DNA of 64,000 nt from Sphingomonas sp. 67-36 (lineage in GTDB: Bacteria; Pseudomonadota; Alphaproteobacteria; Sphingomonadales; Sphingomonadaceae), in the NCBI GenBank assembly GCA_001897375.1, contig MKSU01000004.1, positions 275,603 through 339,602 on the forward strand, given 5' to 3'. Every line of letters starts with the position of its first letter. Position 1 is the first letter of the stretch. A program made the translations under genes and the position numbers. Below the pieces are notes generated by a model, which saw only the letters and a list, made by a program, of their open reading frames with translations, was not told the DNA's origin and made no database searches. Shown here piece by piece: positions 10,729 through 19,006 of the stretch.

Positions 10729-11429
10729 CCCGCATCATCACCGTCGCGGAGACGGGATCGACTAATGCCGATCTGCTCGACCTCGCCGCAAGCGGGGCCG
10801 GGGAGGGATTGTGGCTCCGTGCGGAGCGGCAACTCGCCGGACGCGGGCGGCAGGGGCGGCCCTGGGCTTCGCCGGAAGGGAATCTCTACGCCTCCACGCT
10901 CGTCCGGCTGCGGCTGGGCGATCCGCCAGCCGCCTCGCTCGCACTGGTCGCGGCGGTCGCGCTGGAGGAAGTGGTCGCGAAGCTGGTGCCGCGAGGCACG
11001 ATGCTCAAATGGCCGAACGACCTGCTCGTGGCGGGCGCCAAGCTCTCCGGCATCCTGCTGGAACGGGTGGGCGATGCGGTGGTGATCGGGATCGGCGTGA
11101 ACGTCGCGCACCACCCGGATTTACCCGACCGTCCCGCGACCAGCCTCACTGCGCAGGGCGCGGCGATCACGCCCGGCGAGTTGCTCGACCGGCTGGCGGA
11201 GATGCTCGCGGCATGGCTCGCCATCTGGCGCGGGCAGGGGCTTGGCCCGGTCGTGGCGCGATGGATCGAGCGGGCGCATCCCGTCGGCACGGCGCTGCAC
11301 GCGCGGCTGGCGGACGGCTCGGCGCTCGACGGCGAATTCGAAACGATGGCGGCGGACGGCGCGCTGGTGTTGCGCTTGGCGGACGGCTCCAGCCGTGTCA
11401 TCCACGCGGGCGACGTGTTTCTGGTCTGA
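10725..11429 (+). CDS. birA: biotin–[acetyl-CoA-carboxylase] ligase
   Basis: Activates biotin to biotinyl-AMP and attaches it to the carrier lysine of acetyl-CoA carboxylase. The protein is a class I (monofunctional) ligase of about 234 residues: there is no N-terminal helix-turn-helix. Visible motifs are ETGSTN (residues ~9–14), the GRGRQGRPW adenylate loop, LKWPNDLL with the catalytic Lys, and GIGVNV. No ATG, GTG or TTG exists in this frame between the nuoN body and the essential TGSTN motif. The only initiation candidate is CTG at 10725, which overlaps the nuoN stop as CTGA, analogous to ATGA coupling. Identity is secure; the start is inferred. Confidence 0.93.
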   Translation: MTRIITVAETGSTNADLLDLAASGAGEGLWLRAERQLAGRGRQGRPWASPEGNLYASTLVRLRLGDPPAASLALVAAVALEEVVAKLVPRGTMLKWPNDLLVAGAKLSGILLERVGDAVVIGIGVNVAHHPDLPDRPATSLTAQGAAITPGELLDRLAEMLAAWLAIWRGQGLGPVVARWIERAHPVGTALHARLADGSALDGEFETMAADGALVLRLADGSSRVIHAGDVFLV

Positions 11430-11442
11430 AAGGGAAAAGAGG

Positions 11443-12225
11443 ATGCTGCTGGCGATCGATGCCGGAAACACCAACATCGTCTTTGCGCTGGTCGAGGACC
11501 GGCTGATAAAGGCGCGCTGGCGCATCGCCACCGATCCGCGCCGCACGGCGGACGAATATGCGGTGTGGCTCAACCAGCTATTGATGCTGGAAGGGTATGA
11601 CCGCGCGATGATCGAGGCGGTGATCATCTCCACCGTCGTCCCGCGCGCGCTGCACAACCTTCAGGTGCTGGCGAGCAAATATTTCGGGCATGAGGCGCTG
11701 ATCGCCGGGCGCGCGCCGGTGGAGTGGGGCATCGCGATCGACGTCGACGAGCCGCAGTCGCTCGGTGCGGACCGCGCGGTCAACACGATCGCGGCGCACG
11801 CATTCCACGAGGGCGACCTGATCGTGATCGATTTCGGCACCGCCACCACCTTCGATCATTCGGACTATACCGGCGCATACAAGGGCGGGATCATCGCGCC
11901 CGGCATCAGCCTGTCGCTCGACGCCCTGTTCAGCGCCACCGCCAAGCTGCCGCGCATCGCGATTGAGGCACCGGGCGGCAATTTGAGCGTGATCGGCCGC
12001 AACACTGTCGAACAGATGAACATCGGCATCTACTGGGGCTATATCGCGATGATCGAGGGCCTCGTCGCGCGGATGAAGGCAGAGGTCGGGCGGCCGGTGA
12101 AGGTGATCGCCACCGGTGGCCTCGCCACGTTGTTCGAGCAGCATACCGATGTGTTCGACGCGATCGAGCCGGACCTGACCATTCAGGGGCTGGCGATCAT
12201 GTGGGAAAACGCCCATATCCGGTGA
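11443..12225 (+). CDS. coaX: type III pantothenate kinase
   Basis: Phosphorylates pantothenate, the first step of coenzyme A synthesis. It has 260 residues of the ASKHA/BAF-like fold. The N-terminal DAGNTN phosphate-binding motif, the [11 protein letters not shown] segment and the DFGTATTFD motif are all present, followed by GGIIAPGI and the ATGGLA end motif. The ATG at 11443 has a good Shine–Dalgarno sequence (AAAGAGG) a few bases upstream and lies 14 bases after birA. It sits in the conserved alphaproteobacterial order birA–coaX–rnj. Confidence 0.96.
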   Translation: MLLAIDAGNTNIVFALVEDRLIKARWRIATDPRRTADEYAVWLNQLLMLEGYDRAMIEAVIISTVVPRALHNLQVLASKYFGHEALIAGRAPVEWGIAIDVDEPQSLGADRAVNTIAAHAFHEGDLIVIDFGTATTFDHSDYTGAYKGGIIAPGISLSLDALFSATAKLPRIAIEAPGGNLSVIGRNTVEQMNIGIYWGYIAMIEGLVARMKAEVGRPVKVIATGGLATLFEQHTDVFDAIEPDLTIQGLAIMWENAHIR

Positions 12226-12232
12226 AAGCTCG

Positions 12233-12252
12233 CGCCCGGATCGGATCGGGCG
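12233..12252 (+). terminator. weak hairpin between coaX and rnj
   Basis: A six-base-pair perfect inverted repeat (CGCCCG … CGGGCG, eight-base loop) directly follows the coaX stop in the 81-base gap before rnj. There is no T-run after it, so it may be an attenuating or processing hairpin rather than a true terminator. Confidence 0.3.
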
Positions 12253-12306
12253 TGTCATGTCCCAGCCAGCCGTGCGGCGGTTCAGGGGCGCCCAGTTAGG
12301 ACCAAG

Positions 12307-13944
12307 ATGACCCCCGGTAACGAACTTCTTTTCTGCGCGCTCGGCGGCTCGGGCGAAATCGGGATGAACGTCAACCTCTACGGCACCCAGGGCAAATGGC
12401 TGATGGTGGACATGGGCGTGACGTTCGCCGATCACAGCTACCCCGGCATCGATCTGGTCCTGCCGGACCTCTCCTTTATCGAGGAGCGCCGCGAGCAGCT
12501 CGTCGGCATCGTCCTGACGCACGGGCATGAGGATCATATCGGCGCGCTGCCGTATCTGGCGCAGGATCTGGGCGTGCCGCTCTACGCGACGCCGTTCACC
12601 GCCGGGTTGATCCATGGGAAGCTGGAAGAGGAACGGGTCGCCGACAGTGTCGATCTGCGCGCGATCCGGCCGCGCGACCGCTTCTCGGCGGGGCCGTTCG
12701 ACATCCGCTTCGTGCCGCTGGCGCATTCGATCCCGGAGGCGAATGCGCTGGAGATCAGCACGCCATTCGGGCGCGTCTTCCACACCGGCGACTGGAAGCT
12801 GGATGCGAAGCCGGTGATCGGTCAGCCGGCCAGCGAGGAGGAACTGTGCGCGATCGGCGACGCGGGGATCGACGTGCTGGTGTGTGATTCGACCAATGTT
12901 TTCAACGCCGACCCGTCCGGCTCCGAAAGCTCGGTGCGGCGCGGCCTGGCCGAAGCGGTGGCCAAGGCGCGGGGCCGCGTGCTGGTGACGACCTTCGCGT
13001 CCAACGCATCGCGGCTGGCGACACTGGGCGAGGTGGCGAAGGAGACGGGGCGCAAGCTGTGCGTCGCCGGCCGCTCGCTCGACCGGATCATCCGTGTCGC
13101 CCGGACGTGCGGCTATCTGCGCGACTTCCCCGAGACGGTCGACCCGGAAACCGCGATGCGCCTGCCGCGCGACCGCGTGCTGATCATCGCGACCGGCGGG
13201 CAGGGCGAGGCGCGCGCCGCGCTTTCCCGCATCGCGGAAGGATCGCACCCCATCTCGCTCGACGCGGGCGACACGGTGGTCTTCTCCTCGAAGCAGATTC
13301 CCGGCAACGAGGTGGCGATCGGCCGCATCCAGAACATCCTCGCCGGGCGCGGGGTTGAGATGGTGACGGAGAAGCAGGCGCACGTCCACGTCTCCGGCCA
13401 TCCCGGCCGCCCCGAACTGGCGGCGATGTACGGCTGGCTCCGGCCGAACCTGCTGATGCCGGTGCATGGCGAGATGCGGCACCTGATGGAGCAGGCGCGC
13501 TTCGGATTGTCGCAGGGCGTGCCGCGCGCGCTGGTGCAGACCGACGGCGATATCGTGCGACTGGCGCCGGGCGAGCCGGAGAAGATCGGCCACGCGCCGG
13601 TCGGGCGGCTGGTGCTCGATGGCGACGTGATCCTGCCGGCCGACGGCGCGACGATCAACGAGCGGCGCAAGCTGGGGATCAACGGCCAGATGTCGGTCGC
13701 GGTCGCGGTGACGGCGAAGGGCCGGCTCGCGGGCCCGCCGCGCGTCCGCGCGCAGGGCGTGCCGGTCGAGGAGGAACGCGAGCCGTTCATCGCCGAGGCG
13801 GAGGAAGCCGCGGCGGAGGCGGTGCGTGATGCCACCGGCAATCGTGAGCGGCTGCGCGAGGACGTGCGGCTGGCGGTGCGCCGCGTCGCGACGCGCTGGA
13901 CCGGCAAGAAGCCGATCGTCGATGTGCTGATCGTGGAGGTATAA
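12307..13944 (+). CDS. rnj: ribonuclease J
   Basis: Metallo-β-lactamase-fold ribonuclease (5'-exo- and endonuclease) involved in rRNA and mRNA maturation and turnover. It has 545 residues. The zinc motif HGHEDH is at residues 72–77, with further ligands in the LAHSIPEA and HTGDWKLD segments. The β-CASP domain follows (DSTNVF, TTFASNASR, then SSKQIPGNE) and the C-terminal motif HVSGHPGRPEL. A short C-terminal domain completes it. The order coaX–rnj–DUF1467 is conserved in alphaproteobacteria, which mostly lack RNase J2. Confidence 0.96.
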   Translation: MTPGNELLFCALGGSGEIGMNVNLYGTQGKWLMVDMGVTFADHSYPGIDLVLPDLSFIEERREQLVGIVLTHGHEDHIGALPYLAQDLGVPLYATPFTAGLIHGKLEEERVADSVDLRAIRPRDRFSAGPFDIRFVPLAHSIPEANALEISTPFGRVFHTGDWKLDAKPVIGQPASEEELCAIGDAGIDVLVCDSTNVFNADPSGSESSVRRGLAEAVAKARGRVLVTTFASNASRLATLGEVAKETGRKLCVAGRSLDRIIRVARTCGYLRDFPETVDPETAMRLPRDRVLIIATGGQGEARAALSRIAEGSHPISLDAGDTVVFSSKQIPGNEVAIGRIQNILAGRGVEMVTEKQAHVHVSGHPGRPELAAMYGWLRPNLLMPVHGEMRHLMEQARFGLSQGVPRALVQTDGDIVRLAPGEPEKIGHAPVGRLVLDGDVILPADGATINERRKLGINGQMSVAVAVTAKGRLAGPPRVRAQGVPVEEEREPFIAEAEEAAAEAVRDATGNRERLREDVRLAVRRVATRWTGKKPIVDVLIVEV

Positions 13945-13948
13945 AGCG

Positions 13949-14224
13949 ATGCGCTGGACGTCGATGCTGGCGATCTATGTGCTTTTCTGGGCCTTTTCGG
14001 TCTTCCTCGTTCTGCCTTTCGGCGTCCGCACCGCCGAGGAGGCGGGCGCGGAGCGGATTCCCGGTCAGGCCGAAAGCGCCCCGCATGAGTTCCGCGTCGG
14101 GCGCACCGCGCTGCGCGTGACGATCGTCGCGACGATCCTGTTCCTGCTGTTCCTCGCCAATTACGAATATGGCTGGATCACCACCGACATGATCGACTTC
14201 CTGGACGTCGCGAACGGCCTGTAA
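13949..14224 (+). CDS. DUF1467 family membrane protein
   Basis: Small protein of 91 residues with two hydrophobic segments (about 6–25 and 54–73) separated by a hydrophilic loop containing VRTAEEAG, the typical signature of the DUF1467 family. It starts four bases after rnj and is probably co-transcribed with it; this neighbourhood is a hallmark of alphaproteobacteria. The molecular function is not known. It ends tail-to-tail with the next gene on the other strand, with only five bases between. Confidence 0.85.
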   Translation: MRWTSMLAIYVLFWAFSVFLVLPFGVRTAEEAGAERIPGQAESAPHEFRVGRTALRVTIVATILFLLFLANYEYGWITTDMIDFLDVANGL

Positions 14225-14229
14225 TCAGG

Positions 14230-16527
14230 TCACCGCAGCCGTTCGATCGCCTGCGCCAGCGCGACATAGAGCTTGCCCATGTCCGACGACAGCAGGGTCA
14301 CGCCCAGCGGCGATCCGTCGCGCTGCGTCAGGATCGTCCGCAGCATCCCCTCGAAATCGTGGATGTAGCGGTTGACCTGATCGCGGAACGCCAGATCGTC
14401 GTCATACAGCCGCGCGATATCGCGCTGCTCCGTCGTGTCCAGCAGCCGAACCGCGCGCCGCGTGAACACGCCGCGGTCGCCCTTCAGATAGGCGGCCCAG
14501 GCGCTGTCGGCGATATCCGGCGCGAAGGTGCGGGTGATGTCGATCGAGGCGGAGTTCAGCGCCTCGATCAGCAGCGAGGCGCGCTTGGCGAAGCTTTCGC
14601 GCTCATGCTCCTCGCGCTCGGTGCGGGCCAGCTCGATCTTGGTTTCGACCAGCGCGGCCTGTTCGTCGATCTTGCGGATATGCTGATCCAGCTCGGCGGC
14701 GGCGCGCGAGGTGGCGGCGATGGCGTTTTCGGCGACGCTGGAAAGCTCGGCGATGGTGCGCTCGAAGCCCTGGTCGACCGCCTGCTTCAGCGCGACGACG
14801 CCCGATTTCTCCAGCGCCTCGGCCGCTTCCGGGATGACCCGCGCCAGCGTGTCGCGTGCGTGCTCGGCAGCTTGCGTCGCGGTGTCGCGCACGCGCAGCA
14901 GCGCCTCCAGCAGGCGCGGCGCGGCTTCCTCGGCGAGCCGGTTGGCGCGCTCGGTCGCCTCGTCGACCATCTGCCCGATCGCATCCGCCTTCGCCCGCCC
15001 GCTGGTGAGCGATTCGAGCAGGGTGCCGGTGAGCGCGTCGACGTTGCGGCGTTGATCGGCGATCACCTGCGCGATCGCCTCGATCGCATCATGCGTGCTT
15101 TCCGCCGCCGTGACGAGCGCGAGCAGTTCCGGCTTGGTGGCGACGACCACGGCCTTGGACGCGGCGAAGCGGCTGTCGAGCCGCTCGACCGCCGCCGGCA
15201 TCGTCTCGTCCATCTCGCGCGCGGCGGAATCGAGCGCGGCGAGCAGGGATTCGGTGGTGGTGATCGCGCGCGTCGCCATCTCGTCGCCGGCCCGCAACGC
15301 CTCCGCCATCGCATGCGCCGAGCCATCGAGCGCGCTGATCGAGGCGGCGAGCTGGCCGGTCCGCTCGACCCCCTGCTGGTGCAGCATCGCCAGCTTGTGC
15401 TCCGTATCGGCGATGCTCTGGTCCAGCGTGGTGAGCAGCGTGTCGCTGACGCCGCGCTGCGTATCGAGCCGCGTGCCGAGGCGATCGATCACCTTCTCGA
15501 TCAGGCCGATCCGCTCGGCGAGCGATTCGGCGCTCTCCTTCGCGGCAGTGTCGAGCGCGGCCTGGTTGGCGCCGACCATCGCCAGCATCGCCTCGCCCTG
15601 CGCGGAGATGCTCTTGCGCGATTCGTCGATCGCGCCGGCGGTGCGATCGAGCATCGCATCGACCGCTGCCGACATTTCCGCCGTCACCGCCTCCAGCCGC
15701 GCGCCGGCATTCTCGCTGGTCGCCTCCATCCGCGCGATATGCGCGGCGAGCTTCTGCGCCGCGCCGCCCGCTACCGTCTCCGCCTCGCGTCCGCGATCGG
15801 CCAGCGCGCTGACCTGCACGTCGAGCGCGGCGGCGTGCTCGCTCGCGGCGAGGCCGGCGCGATCCATGTCGATGACGAGGCTGGCGATCTCCTCCTGCGC
15901 GCGGGGCAGGCCGGCCATCAGCACGTTGAGATTGTCCTGCGCGGCCTGCGCCGTATCGGCCAGCGCGCGGGCGTGGCCGTTGGCCTGCGCCACCTCGCCG
16001 GAAAGCCCGCTGCCGATCGCGGCGAGCCGCGCGGTGGCGGTGTCGCCCAGCGCGGAGAGCGCCTGCGCCTGCTCGCTGAGCTGCACGCGATTGGCCTCGA
16101 TCGCGGCGCTGAGCGTGGCGACGGTCTGCTCCAGCGCCGCGGCCTCGGCGCGCATCGCCCGCGCCGTCGCGCCGAAGCGGCGCGCCTCGGCCGCGCTCGA
16201 ACGCAGCGAGACCAGCCACACCACCCCCGCGAGCAGCGGCACGACGAGCAGCGCGGCGACGAATTGCGCGATCCCGACCGGCGACATCCGGGCAAGCTCG
16301 CTCCACGCCAGTGCGACGAACGCGCCGATCCAGACGAGCGAGAGCAGCGCCAGCACCACCGGCCCGATCGTACGCCAGCGCGAGGGCGGCGCGATGTCGT
16401 CCACCCAGTCGTCGGCTAGCGCCGCGCTGCGTTCCGGCATCTCGAATTCGCCGAGGAACAGCGGTTGCTCCTCATTCGCCGCCACCCGGTCCGTTGGCGT
16501 GTTGACGGCCTCGCGCAGCCCGATCAT
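14230..16527 (-). CDS. TipN-like membrane-anchored coiled-coil protein
   Basis: A long protein (about 765 residues) with a hydrophilic N-terminus of ~50 residues, two closely spaced transmembrane helices (about 53–75 and 84–107) and then ~600 residues of Ala/Glu/Arg-rich predicted coiled coil. It ends in a compact, more globular C-terminus (from about residue 705) with AFRDQVNRYIHDFEGML. This architecture resembles TipN, the new-pole/birth-scar protein of Caulobacter. That match is by architecture only and is an inference; many sphingomonad genomes simply list it as hypothetical or ATPase-like. I chose the second ATG (16527) because GGGGGAA precedes it at the right distance; the alternative start at 16545 adds six residues and has no Shine–Dalgarno sequence. 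Confidence 0.7.
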   Translation of the reverse strand: MIGLREAVNTPTDRVAANEEQPLFLGEFEMPERSAALADDWVDDIAPPSRWRTIGPVVLALLSLVWIGAFVALAWSELARMSPVGIAQFVAALLVVPLLAGVVWLVSLRSSAAEARRFGATARAMRAEAAALEQTVATLSAAIEANRVQLSEQAQALSALGDTATARLAAIGSGLSGEVAQANGHARALADTAQAAQDNLNVLMAGLPRAQEEIASLVIDMDRAGLAASEHAAALDVQVSALADRGREAETVAGGAAQKLAAHIARMEATSENAGARLEAVTAEMSAAVDAMLDRTAGAIDESRKSISAQGEAMLAMVGANQAALDTAAKESAESLAERIGLIEKVIDRLGTRLDTQRGVSDTLLTTLDQSIADTEHKLAMLHQQGVERTGQLAASISALDGSAHAMAEALRAGDEMATRAITTTESLLAALDSAAREMDETMPAAVERLDSRFAASKAVVVATKPELLALVTAAESTHDAIEAIAQVIADQRRNVDALTGTLLESLTSGRAKADAIGQMVDEATERANRLAEEAAPRLLEALLRVRDTATQAAEHARDTLARVIPEAAEALEKSGVVALKQAVDQGFERTIAELSSVAENAIAATSRAAAELDQHIRKIDEQAALVETKIELARTEREEHERESFAKRASLLIEALNSASIDITRTFAPDIADSAWAAYLKGDRGVFTRRAVRLLDTTEQRDIARLYDDDLAFRDQVNRYIHDFEGMLRTILTQRDGSPLGVTLLSSDMGKLYVALAQAIERLR

Positions 16528-16694
16528 CGTGGTTCCCCCGCTCATCGGAGCGGTTTAACACGAATCGACCGTCGACAAAGCGGTTAGCGCATCCGAAGCT
16601 GTTCGCTTCGCCGCATCGAGCCGCCGACCCGCCTTTGATGCGTGGCTGCCGCGCATGATTCGCGCCTTTCCGCGATACGCCGTTTGCCATCACG

Positions 16695-17903
16695 GTGTTC
16701 GACGCTAACAGCGCGGGAATGCTCGCGGGTCTGCTGTTCGCCGTTCAGGATGCCGAGGATCGCCCCGGAAGGCTGGCGGCCACCCTGCCGTTCGCCGGCG
16801 TCACGCTGATCGAATATCAGGCGCGGCTGCTGGCGGCGGCGGGCGCCTCGCAACTGGTGATCGTCGTCTCGCGCCTGACGCCCGAACTGCTCGGCGCGAT
16901 CGCGCGGATCGGGCGGCGCGGGATGAGCGTCGATACCGTGCGCGGCGCGGCGGAGGCCAATGCCCGGCTGCATCCGCTGGCGCAGGTCGTCACGATCGCG
17001 GACGGGCTGATCACCACCGAAAGCGTGCTCGCCGCCTTCGCCGGGGAGCAGGGGAGCGACGCCCTGCTGGTGATCGACGCGGGCAGCGCGCCGGCCGATT
17101 ACGAGCGGCTCGGCGGCGGGCTCGCCTGGGCCGGGATCGCGCGGATCGACGCGCGGCGGCTGGCCGAGGTGGCGGCGATGCCGAGCGATTATGACGTGCA
17201 ATCCGCGCTGCTCCACGCCGCGTCGCAGGCCGGTGCGCGGCAGGTGCTGCTTCCCGCCGGGGGGGAGAGCGCCGGCCATGGCATCGAGCGGCGCGGCGCC
17301 GCGCTGGAGGAGCGCAGCCGCGCGGTGGTGATGGCGACGCTCGCTACGCGGCCGTCGTGGTTCGATCGCTGGGTGGTGCGCCCGATCGCGGGCTTCGTCC
17401 TGCCGCCGCTGGTGCGCCGCGCCGCTTCCACCGTCGCGGTGGCGGCGGGGGCGGGCGTGGCGGCGCTCGCCGGGCTGGGGTTGATCGCGGGCGGCTGGCC
17501 GGCGACGGGGCTGCTCGCCGCGCTCGCCGGCGTGATCGCGGCGGTGCTAGGAGAACGCACCGCGTGGCTGCGCGACGAGATGCCGCTGGCGCGCTGGCTG
17601 GGGCGGGCGGCGCTGGCGGTGCCGGCGCTGGCGGCGCTGCTGCTCGGCTATTCGATCGATTCGCTGGCGGCGACCGGGTCCGCGCTGATCCTGGCGATCG
17701 CACTGATCGCCGTCGCCGCGCTGGGCGAGCGCGCCGCGAGCGGGCGCGCGCGGGCGTTCTGGTGGGGGACGCCGCCGGCCTATCTGCTGGTGCTGACCGC
17801 GCTGACGCTCGCGCGGCTGCCGATGGCCGGGCTGGCGCTGGCGGCGCTTTATGCCTTCGTCACGCTTTCGGCGGCAATTGAGTTACTTCGCCGTCAGGCT
17901 TAG
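16695..17903 (+). CDS. degenerate nucleotidyltransferase/CDP-alcohol-transferase-like fusion, membrane protein
   Basis: A 402-residue protein of unrecognised function. Residues ~1–205 read like a sugar-nucleotidyltransferase fold (a parallel to the PVAGVPLIARVIAAARAGG-type segment is visible as FAGVTLIEYQARLLAAAGA), but the G-x-G-x-R nucleotide loop is not recognisable. From ~215 onwards, FDRWVVRPIAGFVLPPLVRR followed by hydrophobic helices matches the beginning of CDP-alcohol phosphotransferase domains fused to IPCT in bifunctional inositol-phosphate enzymes. The D-x2-DG-x2-AR…D-x3-D catalytic motif is missing: the equivalent stretch reads AAVLGERTAWLRDEM. About six membrane segments follow. 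The start is GTG at 16695; ATG at 16719 is an alternative. Divergent from the TipN-like gene. Confidence 0.6.
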   Translation: MFDANSAGMLAGLLFAVQDAEDRPGRLAATLPFAGVTLIEYQARLLAAAGASQLVIVVSRLTPELLGAIARIGRRGMSVDTVRGAAEANARLHPLAQVVTIADGLITTESVLAAFAGEQGSDALLVIDAGSAPADYERLGGGLAWAGIARIDARRLAEVAAMPSDYDVQSALLHAASQAGARQVLLPAGGESAGHGIERRGAALEERSRAVVMATLATRPSWFDRWVVRPIAGFVLPPLVRRAASTVAVAAGAGVAALAGLGLIAGGWPATGLLAALAGVIAAVLGERTAWLRDEMPLARWLGRAALAVPALAALLLGYSIDSLAATGSALILAIALIAVAALGERAASGRARAFWWGTPPAYLLVLTALTLARLPMAGLALAALYAFVTLSAAIELLRRQA

Positions 17904-17914
17904 TCGCCTCTTAA
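17900..17914 (+). promoter_or_regulatory. CtrA-like box upstream of the DUF2336 gene
   Basis: TTAG-N7-TTAA, one base away from the alphaproteobacterial CtrA consensus TTAA-N7-TTAA. It lies 25 bases upstream of the DUF2336 start and overlaps the stop codon of the preceding gene. A second TTAG follows closely (17920–17923). Binding is inferred, not shown. Confidence 0.4.
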
Positions 17915-17938
17915 CGACATTAGCCTAATTCGATTCTC

Positions 17939-19006
17939 ATGCCGGTCGATCAGAACGACCCCTTGCACGCGATCGCTCCCGACGCCGCGCCGATCTTCGC
18001 GCGCGCGGCGCGGGCGGACGCGCGCGCGGAGCAGCGGCTCGACGCGGCGATCGAGGATTTCTTCCTTTCCGCGCGCGACCGGCTCGACGACCGCACCCGC
18101 GCCGCGCTCCACGCCGCGATCGGCACGCTATTGGAGACGATCGAGCGCGAGCTCGCCGCTCACGCCACCCGCCTGCTGGCGCGCGCCGGCGGCGGGATCG
18201 TGACGGCCGAGCCGGCCGAGACATTGCGCCGGCTGATCGAGGCGGGGCTGCTGCGCGATCCCGAGCTGATGGCCGAGATGATCGGGCAGGTGCGGCTTGC
18301 GCTGCTCGGCGCCACGCTGATGGCGAATCGCGAGCCGGGGACACCGGCGACATTGCTCCCCCGGCTCGCGCAGGGCGAGGATGCGGTGCGGGCGGCGGCG
18401 GCGCGCGACTATATCCTCGCCGATGGGCGGCGTGATGCGATGGCCGGGCGCGGGCTGGGCCTGCCGGCCGCGCTGCATCGCCGCGTCGTCTGGTGGGTCG
18501 CGGCGGCGTTGCGCGAGGCGAGGGCGGGCAAGGCCGATCAGGCGCTGGTCGAGGCGGCGGTGCGCAGCATCGACGCGCATGACGAGGGCGCGCGGCTCGA
18601 TCCGATCGCGCTGCGGCTGGCGGCGGCGATCGACGCGCGCGCCGACGAGCTTCCGGAATTGCTGATCGAGGCGCTGGGCGACGGGCGCGCAGAGTTCGCC
18701 GCCGCGCTGATCGCTTATGTCCAGCGGATCGACCTGCCTGAGGCGCGGGCGCTGCTGCTCGATCCCGATGGCGACCGGCTGTGGCTGGTGCTGCGCGCGC
18801 ATGGCTTCGCGCGCGAGGCGCTGGCGCGGGTGGCGCTGCTGCTCGCCGACGCCGATCCGCGCCGCGATATCGAGGCATTCGCCGACATGCTCGATACGAT
18901 CGCGGCGATTCCGGTGCTGGCGGCGCGCGAGGCGCTGGCGCCGCTGTCGCTCCACGGCGATTTCCGCCGCGCGATCCGCGCGCTCGAACGGTCGCGCCGG
19001 GCATGA
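17939..19006 (+). CDS. DUF2336 domain-containing protein
   Basis: A 355-residue, mostly helical soluble protein of the DUF2336 family, found in alphaproteobacteria and built of HEAT/ARM-like helical repeats in its middle (for example the LPELLIEALGDGRAEFAAAL and FADMLDTIAAIPVL repeats). No catalytic motif is visible. Its stop overlaps the next gene's start (ATGA), so it is very probably co-translated with the histidine-kinase-like protein downstream. This suggests that it is a partner or regulator of that protein. The function of the family is poorly known. Confidence 0.8.
   Translation: MPVDQNDPLHAIAPDAAPIFARAARADARAEQRLDAAIEDFFLSARDRLDDRTRAALHAAIGTLLETIERELAAHATRLLARAGGGIVTAEPAETLRRLIEAGLLRDPELMAEMIGQVRLALLGATLMANREPGTPATLLPRLAQGEDAVRAAAARDYILADGRRDAMAGRGLGLPAALHRRVVWWVAAALREARAGKADQALVEAAVRSIDAHDEGARLDPIALRLAAAIDARADELPELLIEALGDGRAEFAAALIAYVQRIDLPEARALLLDPDGDRLWLVLRAHGFAREALARVALLLADADPRRDIEAFADMLDTIAAIPVLAAREALAPLSLHGDFRRAIRALERSRRA

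Noticed and set aside
12233-12252. Riboswitch or strong terminator between coaX and rnj
   Set aside because: Only a six-base-pair stem without T-run and no recognisable ligand-binding core; the gap is 81 bases.
11578-13593. 671-codon minus-strand frame opposite coaX and rnj
   Set aside because: Antisense shadow of two well-identified genes; His/Arg/Asp-rich translation typical of reversed coding DNA.
14359-16558. Long plus-strand open frames opposite the coiled-coil gene
   Set aside because: Mirror of the Ala/Glu-rich coiled coil in high-G+C DNA; repetitive composition without domains.
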